DNA from: Gloeophyllum trabeum ATCC 11539 | Lineage: Eukaryota; Basidiomycota; Agaricomycetes; Gloeophyllales; Gloeophyllaceae | Assembly: GCF_000344685.1 (NCBI RefSeq) | Contig: NW_006920410.1 | Span: 3,397,922 to 3,461,921 of the forward strand | Direction: 5' to 3' | Length of the DNA stretch: 64,000 nucleotides | Shown: positions 36,101-48,149 of the stretch, one piece after another | Layout of the letters: every line of letters begins with the position of its first letter | Position numbering within the stretch: position 1 is the first letter of the stretch | Translations under genes and position numbers: made by a program | The notes under the pieces: generated by a model | The model's input: only the letters and a program-made list of their open reading frames with translations | The model's database searches: none | Told to the model about the DNA's origin: nothing

Positions 36101-39100
36101 ATGCTGAACTAGCATCTCTCCTCAATCGTCCTGATGCATTTAAGCTCTACGACGTAGCTGTAAAGTTAGTGACCTTCCTCTCACTATTCTGTAGTCCGTG
36201 ACGGGGGCATCTTTAGGCTTGCAGTTAACAACGACTGGTTGATGGAAGAAGCTTGGGCGTTGTATCTGGTCTGTGGAACCTTTTCCAGCGGATAAAGTTG
36301 TTCTTCAACTGACCTTCGGTGCGAGTAGGAGGGCTCTCACTACGTCCGTTGCGGAGTTGAGGGCCTTGGAGGTGAATTGCAGCGACGGGGTATCTCCCGA
36401 CATTCCCAGTGGGGAGCGCAGGCCGTTGTGTAAGTACAGTACATTTTGCAGCATCTGTATACTGATAAATCAGGTACAGAAACTACCTTACTTCGACCGT
36501 TGGAAGCAAGCTTGCGACGCCATCAAAGCGCAACGTATTCTCTTCCGATGTGGCTGTTCAGACTGACAATGTTATGATCGGGTACCGCCACCAAACTTCC
36601 GCTTCCATCTATGAGGCGACCAAGCAAGATTCATTAGACGAAGACGACGTCGCAACGCTCTCCGCATCTGATCTGGCGTCCATACTCAAATGGAGTAAGG
36701 AGATCTCCAGTGACATCAATCTGACATCTGGTAGGGCCTCAAATTTATCAAAGAAATACTCCACTAATCCACCGACAGCATTGCAGCGCCTGACAGAAAT
36801 AGCGACGGGTAAGTCTTCTCGTCTTGTGTAGCAAGCACCATCTACAACCGCGCGTGCAGAGTCGTCGGGTGCACAGACGGCTTGTGTCGTAATAGCTCGG
36901 GAGGCTGGCGATTATACTGTTGCGACGAGTATGGTTCCGCCAGGCCGCTGCCAAGTATACGAGTATGTCTTCTCGCCTCTGCGGATCAACCGCTCCGCTA
37001 ACATGTCGGCAGGAACCCCAAGCCTATACGGAGCATAACGGATCCATTGCAGAAAGCAATCACCCAGCAAGGTATGGTCTTACATTCCTACATGGCTGAC
37101 GCTCAACTGAAGCTGTCGTCAGCACTGAACGCCAAGGAAAATGTCTACTACGATGATATTACGGTTGATTCACGTTACACTTCTGAGGCAGAGCAGAGTC
37201 CTCACAAATCCGTCATATGCATCCCGATTTTCAGCAACCGAGGACAAACATTTGGAGCGGTTTACCTGGCTTCCAAATATCCCTTCTCGCGGAATACGTT
37301 TACAATGCTGACTTTGCTCTGTCAGCAAGCCAGCATTAGTATCGCGAATGCTCTGCTTTTCCGGTCTGTGCAGGCAGGTACAAGGGAGAATCTGAAGATG
37401 ATAGCAGCACAAAGAGATGCTTTGGAAGCGGCGCGCAAAAGCAGGGAAGACGCTCTCAAGGCCACCAAGGTGCGATTACAACCCTCTTTATCAGCCTCTC
37501 TCTAACCGGCATTTGCTATGCAGATCAAGAGCAATTTCTTGGCCTCTATGAGTCACGAGCTGCGCACCCCTTTCAGGTGGATGTCTTGCCCGATCTCCTC
37601 ATACATGTTCACTCAGTCCGGCTATCTAGTTCCTTCTATGGGCTGCTTGACATCCTAAGTACTACGGAGCTCAATGCCGGACAACAGGAGATCGGTAAGA
37701 GACCCACTTATCCCACGTATAGCCATCGCAGTTTAATCCTTTCGTCTGCAGTCCAAACGGCAAAACAGTCGTGCGAACTGCTATTGAAGGTCTGTACTTT
37801 TTCTTGCATTTTCCAATGCAGTTATTGACAGATATGCCTTAGATCATCGATTCGATTCTCGACTACAGCAAACTGGAAGCATCTGGTATGGAATATATGC
37901 GCTTCCATGGACTGATTCTGACGCGGTGCTGTAGCCGTAAAATTGGAATATTCGGGGTTCCTGGTGGAAGACATCATTGCTGTGAGACATGCTTTGAACC
38001 TGGTTACTAGCTGGCTAAATTACCCCCTAGGACTGCATGGAGTTACTCTTACCTATGGCTGCAAAGAAGCTTGATCTCTCGTTCAATATTGAACCAGACG
38101 TTCCTCAATGTAAGCTGTCGGACCACGGCCACGGACATTTAGCTGGCTCTAACCCAATTGATTAGCTGTTACGGCGGACTATGCTCGTATACGTCAAGGT
38201 ATGTTGACGAGAATAACTTGGTTTCAGAGCTGTCCTAACTACGGTGGATAGTTCTGATGAATCTCATTGGCAACGCGGTCAAGTTCACATCGCAAGGCTC
38301 GGTGAAAGTTGTATGTTCAGTTGACCGCAGCATTGTTCCGCCCCCAGGTGAAGTGCAATTGAAATTCGTCATACAGTATGTGATATATCCACCCCGCATC
38401 CGAATAAGTACTGATTGCGTCGCAGAGATACCGGTATTGGCCTTTCTTCCAGCGATGTAGACCTTCTATTTGTACCCTTTCAACAAGCCGACAATTCCTC
38501 CACTCGTCGTTTCGGTGGAACTGGCCTTGGCCTTTCCATATCAAGAGGATTGGTCAAGCTCATGGGCGGAGCTATTGGCGTGCAGTCGGAGTTGGGTGTT
38601 GGCTCTGTGTTTTGGTTCACAATCCCAGTCAGGATATCCGAGTCCCCTGAATCGCGAAAGGTATGCAATTTAGCAGTTGAAGCCGGGTTCGCTTGTATTC
38701 ACATATGTTTAAGGTGCTCTCTGAAATCAATGATCTCCGAAATCGATTAACGAAGCCGGTACCCCCACGCGTACTCCTCAGCTCTCCATCCGACGTCACG
38801 TTGATGCTTCTCAGCAACATGCTTGATGGCTTTGAAATCGGCACTGCGACATCAATGGAGGAAACAGAGGAGTTTTTACGAAATCAACATGCTCAGGCCA
38901 AACCGCTGGACTTCGTTGTCCTTGATGACCAGTCTGAGACACATGCGGATGATTTAGCGCGCCTGATGTCGTCCTTGCAAAGCCCAAGTCTAAGAGAGAC
39001 TAAACTCATACATATGTATACGCCGACTACGGACGCCTTGACGGGCCATACCATCTTCAGCAGTAACACCCCTGGAGTCGTGAAGATGACCAAGCCGCCA

Positions 39101-39917
39101 AGAAGGGCCCGGCTTCTGCAGACTCTCGCAAGCTTGAAGAATTTGGTCGGTACCCCTACCGGCCAGAGTAGACAAGCTGTCACCTCGGCTGAAGATGCGG
39201 CGCTGGCCAAGAGGACACTGTTCGGGAACGTTCTAATCGCAGAAGGTTCGACATACCGATCGCACGTGAAGCAGATCATTGATATTTGCTGACTGATAAT
39301 GTCTTATAGATAACCCAGTCGCTCAGAAACTACTCGTCAAGCAGTTAGAGCGATATGATCTGAAAGTTACTCCGACTAGTAATGGCGAACAGGCTATCAG
39401 CGGTACGACAGACACGTTCTGGAATTGTTGCAGCAGCTGAATGTACTGTTAGAGTGGGAGGCTCATGAACCTGGCTACTTCAGCGTTGCCCTCTTCGACC
39501 ACCGTACGTATTCTGTGGGGACAAACCACGACTGACTAGCTAATCCAATCATGCAGACATGCCCGTATGTGACGGCGTCGAAGCCGCGAAACGACTGCGC
39601 ATGCTGGAAAGCAAGCGGAGAGTCCCAATAACCCTCCCTAGTGAGACTCATCGGCCGTGGCATCCTCGCACTTGATACTGATCCAGCTTGTACATAGTTG
39701 TTGCGTTGAGTGCGGATTGTCAAGAATCTACCAAGCAGCTATGTCTAAGCGCTGGCATGAACTCGTTCTTGAGTAAACCTTTGAAGAAGAGTCAGTGTGT
39801 TCCGTCATATACCGTATGTCTGCGTGCGCTGACCCTGTTATTCCAGCGGATCTTATGTCGCTACTTTCTAGTTACGGGACAGGGCCACCAGCTACTGGCA
39901 AAGAACATGACCCATAG
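30125..39917 (+). CDS. Group X hybrid histidine kinase (Chk1/Mak2/Mak3 type)
   Basis: A very large multi-domain sensor kinase of the His-to-Asp phosphorelay, spread over about 9.8 kb with some 30 short introns. Order: a Ser/Thr-kinase-like domain (30125-31500; [28 protein letters not shown]); an AAA-type ATPase with Walker [10 protein letters not shown] (32117-32143) and [10 protein letters not shown]; a helical region; GAF (about 36960-37380; [20 protein letters not shown]); a coiled coil; HisKA with [14 protein letters not shown], phospho-His codon at 37554-37556; HATPase ([35 protein letters not shown]); a pseudo-receiver; and a receiver with LFDHHMPVCDG (Asp codon 39497-39499) and LSKPLKK. 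The final exon ends TGKEHDP. Relatives act in oxidative stress and development. The ATG at 30125 is chosen conservatively; 29960 is an in-frame alternative. The kinase-like domain lacks HRD and DFG. Confidence 0.92.
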
Positions 39918-40641
39918 GCTGATGCTGTCCGCTCTCTGTCTTACGATACCCTACCGCTTCCACTGGATTCCCCTCACGCTCACTCCCCGACATCACAGCC
40001 TATCTTATAACGCTAATCCTCACGCCCTCTGGTCACACAGCAAACCTCATGTCTATTCCCTGCACTGCACGCACATTAATACCCTATCTGTACGCCTATT
40101 GATACATTGTTTCTGTTAGTGCATCGCTGTATCATCTACATTATCTCATCCCAGGATCTACTTTATCGCATTTAACACTACTCGCGCTTTGCTGCTATCG
40201 TCTGTTACTCGCTAGATACTGTATGTCGATACAAATGCGATTTATGTACGAGAACGCCATCTCGCAGCTATTAGTATTGCGAGCGCTGCGGTGTCGGCAA
40301 TAATGTCGTGCGCGCTGCAGATTCGCAACGTTGCAATTACAGCTGATTGCAGAACGACGGACGCACCTCATATTTCTACTGCTGGGCACTCCACTTTTGT
40401 CGGGGTAAGCTGGGCGATAATGTGCTCGATTGCCCTCGAACGAGTAACTGACGGCTTTCTAAGCCAACATCTCACCTTTTATGGCCATTTTGTGGTTGTT
40501 TGGCTTTGGAGCACCTTGTACAGGAGGAATTTCAAGTGCGTCTATCGTTCTGCAATCAGCTGTAATATGGTTGGATGGATGCCTGCGATTCGTGGGCTGA
40601 TTAGGGTACCCATATGCTCATCCATGGATCTACAACTAGCA
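39918..40641. other. Convergent 3' region of hybrid kinase and ADAM genes
   Basis: Two genes end toward each other across 724 bases. A plus-strand ORF at 40291-40743 runs into the ADAM last exon and has no domain. No RNA gene or repeat was seen. Confidence 0.45.
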
Positions 40642-43600
40642 TCACTGAAAACGTCCATTCCATGGTCCTGGGTCAACCCAATGGCTCTCTGCACTTCCTT
40701 CCCCTACTTGCGCGACGACCGTACCCGTCCCTGCAAAAGGTAGGGGCGGGACTGGTCCACTCGAATTAGATCTACCGTGGACATCACGAGACGCCAGAGA
40801 TCCGCTCCGAGAACGTGACACAGACGCCACTTGACCACGCGAAGCACTGCATATCGACCTTCAATCAGACAGAATCACCGTAAGGGACGTATTGGGCTTA
40901 CCTTGAGCCCGGCTGGAGAACGGCTGGAACGATTGCGACGGGCGGCGTACCCCAGCTACTAATTCTCTGAGGCTTTAGAGTCTCGAGCATAGGTTCTGAG
41001 GAGGCAAGTCTATCGCTACGCTTGCCGCAGCATTTCCGCTTGACACCTGTAAATCGTTAGTTTGGGGATGTATGGGCTGAATTACAGGACATACAGAGGA
41101 GCAGCAAAACTGCAAGGAACACCGCCACGATGCCCACAGCAACTGTGACAGGGACGGAGATTGTAAGGTTGCGGGTGTACCAAGCCTGCAACATATATTA
41201 GATGCGGCAGCAACACTAGGATCGGGTTATGATACCTTCGCTGTTTCAAATAGGCTTCCAGGTCGACAGGCACCATTCGTGCATGTTCCACCATACCCTA
41301 TGGGATACTAAGAAGGCATACATTATACGAGTACGTATTCACTCACCGCAAGGCGAGCCATCAACAAGCTGGGTTTGCAGGGTTATACACTGGTTGGCGT
41401 GGGATGGGTCTTGACAGGATACCATACATGACTTATCGTTCTGCGCAGGACACGCGGTTTGCAGATTCATTGAACCCCCAAGTTGTTGGCATTGCTCTAG
41501 GAATAGTTCAAACTCCCTGCTAAGCCTTTCGGCACAGAGAACGACTCACGACTAAGGGATGTACATTGACCACTGGCACATGCCAATCCGCCCTGCCCAC
41601 AACTCTTGCCTTCCCAAATGATCAGTAAACGAAGAAGAGGCCAATTTGGCATAGACTTACCGTTCGGAGCGAATATGTCGGGAGGACAGGTCGCGTTATT
41701 ACCGGAGCACGTCTCTGCCGTATCACACGTCGCGTCCTTCGCTGGACGACACACCTGGGTCGAAGGTGCAAACTGGCAGGAATCCGTGCAACACTCGCTA
41801 TTGGTTGGATCGCAGACAGAACCTGCAGTGAACTTGCACGTCTTTGAGTTGCAGCAAGTCGAATTCACCCCGGGGCCGGGGTCGCAGTCTTCCCCATCCT
41901 CGACGATACCGTTCCCGCACATTTGGAGAGAGATTATCTTTTGCGACGGGTTTGGAGCCGCGAGGCAAGACGTGTTTGTCTTCCAACCGGAATTTCCCTG
42001 CATCAGAGAACCTGCGGCGAGGGTCGCGCGTGTCAGACCTACAATAAGGAATGACATAGTATCCAGTACTTACAGATGTTCCCGAGAGAACAAGCGGAAA
42101 ACGTCGTCTCTGAGGCAGCTGTGGTTGGATTCATGACAAACTTGCCGCCTGCGTCACACGAATTCGCGGACATGGGGCAGCAATTTGTCGTCGAATTGCA
42201 CCCCGATGTACACTATAATACCTGTAAATGAAGAGCCATTGTATGAAAATGCTGTGCGAAGACTCACGTCGTGCTACACAAGAGGGCTGAGTCAGGATAC
42301 TATTTTACGAGGATTTAATTCAGGACGTACAATTGCCCCAAAATTGTGCCCGATCTCGTGTGCAACGACTTGCCATTCTGTACGCCCAGCGGTGGAAACG
42401 GCCGTGCCAGAGACAATAGATGGTGCACTCCCAGAAGCCTCTTGTTGGCAGCTGGACAATATGTACGAAACCTTCTGATCAGCACTGACTACAGGAAACT
42501 ACGGTACGACAACTTACAGCGTACTCAGCCAAGCGATACCGACTTCACTTCCAGTAGGGCATCCGCTCATGAGATGCCAGAGCCCGACTCCGTCGTTCGT
42601 CCGGTTCCCGCGCCAGCTGGAGAAAACTGATAACCGGTCGTTCAATGTCAGGTTGTTTGTACCAGTGCAGTCGACGTTCCAAGGGTTCGCAGGGTCAGGT
42701 GTGGTAGGACATCTTCATCGGAAGATAAAGTCAGCCCGGTACAAGGAAACGTCCAGTGTGAAGTGGCTCACGTTGCGTTGTGCACCTGAAGCTCAACTAT
42801 TCCCAAACTAATGTTGAATGTTTGCTAGGAGGAGGTGAATGACAGATCACTGCGAAATACTGAAGGAATACATACTTTGTACAGCGAGCTTGCCATATTC
42901 CAGTCATTCAGAATTTGAGTGGTGGCATTCGATGTGGTCCCATAAAGCGCAGTATACGCGCAGTCCGCGGCGACACCCATGTAAAGCTGCAAACGTTGAG
43001 ACACGTCCTAGAATGAGAATGCAAGGTACATACGATCTTCTGGCTTGTCGGACACCCCGCATTCTTCCCGATGCTGCTCTGGAAGCTATGCATGGATGAG
43101 TAACTCGAGCAGGACCTGGCATAACAGGCCGGCTTACTTAGTCGACATGTTAGCGCCCACAGCATCGTCACGCTTAATGACAGAGAGCGGATTGAAGACG
43201 CCCAAAGGATCGTACCACGGGCTTGTGCTTTCCTTTCTCAGACTCGGGTTCAGGCTGGGATCCGTGTTATAAGGCAGGTGATCGTGCCCACACGTCCGAG
43301 GTGGTGGAGGCAAGCTAGATGGGTCAACCGGAATACCAGTGCGTAACGCATGCTCTTCCAGGTAGCTCATCACATCGGAGTCGCGGAAGATTACGAGAGG
43401 TGAATCAGGCTCGTCTTGGACAGCGAGGATGGGCGAGTCGAACTCGTGCTTATGACGCAGGTAGTTGTCCTTTGTCATGACGTGGTGAACGACACCGTGT
43501 ACAGAGAATGCGCCCTCGTATACCGGCGGAGTACCTCTTGTGATGTCCCCTTGGTCGTGGACCATAATCCGAGCCCATCCGAGTGACGGTCGAGGTAAGG

Positions 43601-44096
43601 CTCCAACAGCATCCTCTCTCATACGTGAAGGAGACTCGTCGGCAGGGACAACCTCTCCCCAGTATACCTTGATCGACTCTCGTAGCAAGGGCTCCGTGCG
43701 GTCGAGGACGGTGCTGCCATCCGTATTAGTGTAAAAATAATTGACCCGAGCTGCGGGGTGGATGAGGTGGTCGTTCGGGCGGAGATGTAGGTGGTAGGTC
43801 TGGTCGAAAGCGGAAAGCGTCAGGCGGAAGGTGTCGGAGTGTCGAAGGATGGGTTCGCGAGAGGTGGTCGAACGGGGCTCGTGGGTGGATGGTCGACGAG
43901 GTAGGATCTCGAGGGCAAGGGTGGAAGGGTTAGTAATTCGTTTCAGGGGCCGTGCTGGACCCAGAGACGCTGGACGCCGTTCAGCGTGTGTAAGTGATAG
44001 CTTACCCGTACGCTATGGCTACACACCTGATACAAGGCCCGCGCAGACTATAAGTACAACGGCCAGCGTATGAATTGCATGTCGAATGTATGACAT
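40642..44096 (-). CDS. ADAM-type membrane metalloprotease (M12B) with disintegrin domain
   Basis: This is a type I membrane sheddase-like protein. The start at 44096 gives a signal peptide (MSYIRHAIHTLAVVLIVCAG); an intron then leads to ARPLKRITNPST. A prodomain follows (YHLHLRPNDHLIHPAARVNY and so on). The reprolysin domain has VVAHEIGHNFGAIHDC, the HExxHxxGxxHD zinc site (HExxH codons 42346-42360, His-Asp in the next exon), and a Met-turn FVMNPTTA. A disintegrin domain (41650-41880) is Cys-rich: CDPGPGVNSTCCNSKTC, ECCTDSC, DATCDTAETCSGNNATCPPD. A transmembrane helix (VTVAVGIVAVFLAVLLLL, about 41100-41160) precedes a Ser/Pro/Arg-rich cytosolic tail ending PGPWNGRFQ. All zinc and catalytic residues are present. 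Fungal ADAMs are known but poorly studied. Confidence 0.9.
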
Positions 44097-44628
44097 TAAG
44101 TCGCCAGACCTATATTCTCTGTTATGGTGGTTAGCGCTTAGCCCGAATCATTACCGACCGCGCTATTCCCTGACAGACCTGGCCAAGCAATTGGATTAAG
44201 CCCTCTAATCGAAGTCCTTGAACGAAACGAACGTGAAGCTCTCAGAGCAGACGGAACCAGGCCGCCTTGAAGAGGGTATAGAAAGTAGACCACGCCGAAA
44301 GCCCAGTAAATACCACCAACAACGCTAAAACAGCGCTACAGTCGAAAGCGCAGATATTGCGATGCGCTCTGTCGTCTCTCCGTCGCGACCACCAAATCCG
44401 AGACGTCCGCAATTGCCAATCATAGTACCTAAACGACTCAGCGAGCACAGCCTCTGACAGGGTGCTTCGACTTATAATTATCTTAGGAATTCTGCCGTGA
44501 TAGAGGACGTTAGACACCGTTTTCGAATATACATGTACAGAGCTCGAATGTGTTCCGATGCGTAAAGCAGTAAATGTGATAAATAAACGGTAACAACAAC
44601 CTAAACGACCTCCTTAGGACATCGCGGT
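44097..44628. other. Intergenic: ADAM promoter and DUF7704 gene 3' end
   Basis: A minus-strand ORF at 44242-44517 (91 codons, with one hydrophobic segment ending ALLVVFTGLSAWSTFYTLF) might be a small membrane protein. It has no family match I know and no second line of support, so it is left uncalled. It also lies where the ADAM promoter is expected. Confidence 0.4.
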
Positions 44629-45447
44629 CTACGCGTTTTTGCTCTTGTAGTCAGAGCCCTGCCCTCCCTGTTTAACGCCATAATAGTACGTCTTCCGACC
44701 TATACCATTGAACCATGCCAACCTATGAAAGGCAGGGGAATTGTCGCAGAGCAGACCAAGGAGTTCACAGAACCATCCTACCTGGAACAGAGCAGAAACA
44801 GCGTGAAGGTGATATTCCCGTGCGTCATGGGATTCCAAGTCCCTGGGGCCAACTTTGCCTCAGGAGGTAGTGCCACGAAAGTGGCAATAACACTTCCACA
44901 CCTTGTCAGAGGAAGTGCCAACGAAGGTGACCGGCGAAGTCTTATACTCACTGAGTTAACTTAGAGAAGATGGATCAGTACGACGAGAACCACTATTTTG
45001 AGTATTCCGCTCACATCCGCGATAGCTAAGGCCGTAAAGCTTGCGCCCAATATACGTTCTTGGGACACGGGATCCCCGGGCAACGCATCCCTTACAGCCC
45101 GAAAGACGAACGACGATATGAGTCCCAATAATAGGTAGCCTGACGCCCACTCAGCAACCGGTCACAAGCTGATGGACACGCACTCACAGTTACCCAGTTG
45201 CCAGATCGCCATTTGCGACCTGCGGTCCAGAGGTGCCGTCGGGAGAGCACCCGAGGGTGGTATGAGTTCTCGATGGAACCAGGCTGCACCGGGGAAGGTC
45301 CAAGCCATGATCGCAGGCAGCATTGTAGATACTGCCGAGAGCATCATGAATATCTGCACTAGCAGCATCGTAACATGGGGACTTACTTGGCTCGACATAG
45401 AGAAACAGGGCCTTGTAGAACCCGGGCAAAGCGGGAAAGTCCACCAT
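44629..45447 (-). CDS. Small polytopic membrane protein, DUF7704-like
   Basis: The protein starts MVDFPALPGFYKALFLYVEP. After an intron it continues ISTMLPAIMAWTFPGAAWFH, then MAIWQLGNCYLLLGLISSF, ILGASFTALAIADVSGIL, MTHGNITFTLFLLCSR and LAWFNGIGRKTYYYGVKQGG. Four hydrophobic helices are apparent in about 175 residues, and the C-terminus is basic. The FPALPGFYK start, the AWFH motif and the four-helix pattern match a family of uncharacterised fungal membrane proteins that I recall as DUF7704. No function is established. Four introns of normal size. Divergent from the CofD-like gene. Confidence 0.75.
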
Positions 45448-45841
45448 GGTAGCAAAGACAGAGTTGACGAACTTACCCTCGCACGCGAATTCTTAGTATA
45501 ACTCTCGCGCAGTTCCCATCAGCATGCCCGAGACCATGGGAGTTTCGACATGGGGATGTTATGACATTTGGTCCCTGCATTTGCTAGCGGTCTTTACGGT
45601 GGACGTTGCGGTATAGGCGGTAGCCCAAAGGAGGTAACTGCGCGCCCCGGCAAACGTGCTTGACATTGTTATAGCTTGTAATTGGGAGCTGCTCTACCTC
45701 GCCGACGTGTCCCCGTGGTCAGTACACGTATTTTGGCAGTCGCTTAACGGTATATAAGCAGTCTATTCGATGACGACGATTGCCATGCTCGGTGGAGGTC
45801 ACCGATAAGTTATAACAGTACACCCCTACTCAGGCTCCAAG
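45448..45841. promoter_or_regulatory. Divergent promoter region of DUF7704-like and CofD-like genes
   Basis: This is 394 bases between outward-facing starts. A TATATAAGC sequence at 45751-45759 is placed about 85 bases before the CofD-like ATG, a good TATA position for fungi. Confidence 0.5.
45751..45757 (+). promoter_or_regulatory. TATA box of the CofD-like gene
   Basis: The sequence TATATAA lies 91 bases upstream of the start codon at 45842, in the divergent promoter. The match and distance are good; no transcript data are available. Confidence 0.5.
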
Positions 45842-47806
45842 ATGACCGACCCAACCCCACCTCAGATGCCCTCTCTAGGTCTATCAGTCGCGCCTGACAG
45901 CCCTGGTTCCTCAATCTTTGACCTTCCTGCAAAGTCGCCATTGCATACCAAGACATCCACCGTTCCCGGTGGACCTTCTCGTGAATATGTCGGCTTTACG
46001 TCCACCGAGCCAAAGGACTCGCCGTCATTCCTGGTGATATCTGGCGGTACCGGGTGTAACTCGATCTGTTCGGCTTTTGGTAACGCTTGCTATGTCCTCC
46101 CTGTATCTGACGATGGAGGGTCATCGAGTGAGATTATACGTGTGCTGGGAGGACCGTCTATCGGTGAAGCTCTTCACCTTTACTTTGACGAACCTTGTCT
46201 CACGCTGCACTTCAACTGGTAGGTGACATACGGTCGAGGTTGATACGATTGATCCCTCCAAGTCCTGCTGGATCGCCCTTGGATGCTATTCGAAACTTGC
46301 TGGCGCATCGGTTCCCAGCTGATATGACCGAACGGGAGGCGCGCGATGAATGGCGGGATGTGGTCGAGGGCCGGAGTGCCCTGTGGACTGGAATCCCAAA
46401 TGATCGGAAAGAGCTTATAAGAGGTGCGATGAATGTGGCAGGTACTTCTGATCGTCCCTCACATGGGTCGCAGGTTTCCTCGTTCATTTCGAAAGCGAGC
46501 TCCTGAAACGGGCGCAGAAGAACTTCTCCTTTCTGAATGGAAGGTGAGATAATGTCGCATGTACAACTCTTTGCTGGATCCATTACCTTGCTTTAGCGTT
46601 GGTAACTATTTCTTAGCGGCAGCCCAAGAGTTTTTCCGATCGCTGCCATCTGCCATCTTCCTCTTTTCATCTATCACGAACAGTCAGGTCAATTGCTTGT
46701 CTTCCTCGTGTACAGTAATGGGCACTTACGCCCCTCTGATAGGCAAATATACTACCTGTCATAATTACGAATCACACCGTCACCATCGCTGCGGAGCTGG
46801 TGGGATTTAATCCTGCCTTTTTGCTAAGCACTTGTGTCTGAAGCTCGAATCTGAAGGAAAACGGAGACAAGATAGTCGGGCAATGCAACATCTCTCACCC
46901 GGTTTCTTCCTCGGCGCCATCCATCAACGTAACCGACTCGGACCCAACTTCACCCGTCGTAGCACATCCCCAAAATGTCATGTTCAGGGCAGATTCGAAG
47001 GACGACTGGTCCGCATTAGAATCTCGCATATCCCGTATGATCTCCCATTTGTTAATTGCTCAAGTATCTCACTGCCCGGCAGGGTTGTACTACATCAATG
47101 CTTACGGGAACGAGATACAACCCGCACCCAATCCTGACTACCTGGCAAACATCGCCACCAATGATGTCTTGGTATACTCGTGCGGTTCACTGTGGACTAG
47201 GTGAGCGAATCTCTGCCGACGCCTTGGATACGCCATAGCTAACATTCCCTCAGCATAATCCCGTGCCTTGCTCTGAGAGGTGTTGCCACCGCGATTGCGC
47301 GCTCGCCTTCTCTTAGGGCTAAAGTCCTCCTTTGTACGGTTTTGCCACTATCTAGCTGCTGTTGAGACTCACTCGTCTATTTTCTACAGTAAACTCTAAG
47401 AACGACAGAGAGACAGCCGACTACACCGCTGTAGACTACATAGAGTGAGTGTTACTGTTTAGGAGCCAACGCGTCCTTTGATTTACCTATCTCTCCAGAG
47501 CAATCGTCAGATCTCTGAAATGCGCTTGCGCTCGCCGCTCTGACGATACGTATCCGACTTCTGCATTCATCACTCACCTTGTCTACCTCCGCGGCACCTC
47601 CGTTCCAGTGGAGATAGAGCGGATAACTGTGCGCAACTTCCATGCTGATATCTTAATACTCCTCTGATGTCCGATACACCTTGCAGGCGATGGGTGTTGC
47701 GTGCATAGAAGTGGATGGCCAGGCTCCCAATTCAGACGATCCGCCGCTGTATGATGCCCCGAGTGTCAGACAGGCCATAGACAGAATTCTGCGACAAGAA
47801 AACTAG
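45842..47806 (+). CDS. CofD/YvcK-like (UPF0052) protein
   Basis: A Rossmann-type protein of the UPF0052 group, related to bacterial YvcK and archaeal CofD. The core reads FLVISGGTGCNSICSAF, then CYVLPVSDDGGSSSEIIRVL and GGPSIGDIRSRLIRLI across an intron. Further blocks are GNYFLAAAQEFFRSLPSAIF, ALESRISRMISHLLIAQVSH, LVYSCGSLWTS and IRSLKCACAR, ending RQAIDRILRQEN. YvcK binds UDP-sugars and supports cell-wall growth; CofD makes the F420 cofactor, which fungi are not known to use. The fungal role, including the yeast homologue YNL011C, is unknown. The N-terminal 50 residues are Ser/Pro-rich and probably disordered. Introns near 46157-46211, 46430-46475, 46545-46605, 46690-46780, 46800-46850, 47200-47255, 47325-47390, 47445-47505 and 47640-47690. 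Confidence 0.87.
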
Positions 47807-48149
47807 ATTTTTGGATTGCTATGGTACAGTGGACTGTCGCCTATTCATGACATACACCTCCTTATGAGAGCGAACGTTGAATACGTACATACGCTAGTAA
47901 TCTTCGTCCCCCATTTCGCGAACATGTTGTGACAGATGTAGTGTGACAGCACTGGGAGCTCTGATTGGCCCATCAAGCATTCGATGTGGCAAACAATGTT
48001 CTCACGCCTGCTATATCTCTGTGCCTGAGTCTGGGGCTCCAGGTCGTGTCCTAATTACCTTCATGACCAATGATGGTCAACCGCAGGCGGTTTCCTCGCC
48101 GTCCTGCGCATCGTCCTCGTCGCAGCGCCCACCAACGGCTGGCCCCACA
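47807..48149. other. Intergenic between CofD-like and unrecognised gene
   Basis: This holds the 3' end of the CofD-like gene and the promoter of the gene at 48150. A plus-strand ORF begins at 47943 but has no features and is passed over by the next gene. Nothing else is seen. Confidence 0.45.

Noticed and set aside
44242..44517. Minus-strand ORF of 91 codons with a hydrophobic stretch
   Set aside because: Single short ORF in the ADAM promoter; no second evidence such as homology or splice signals.
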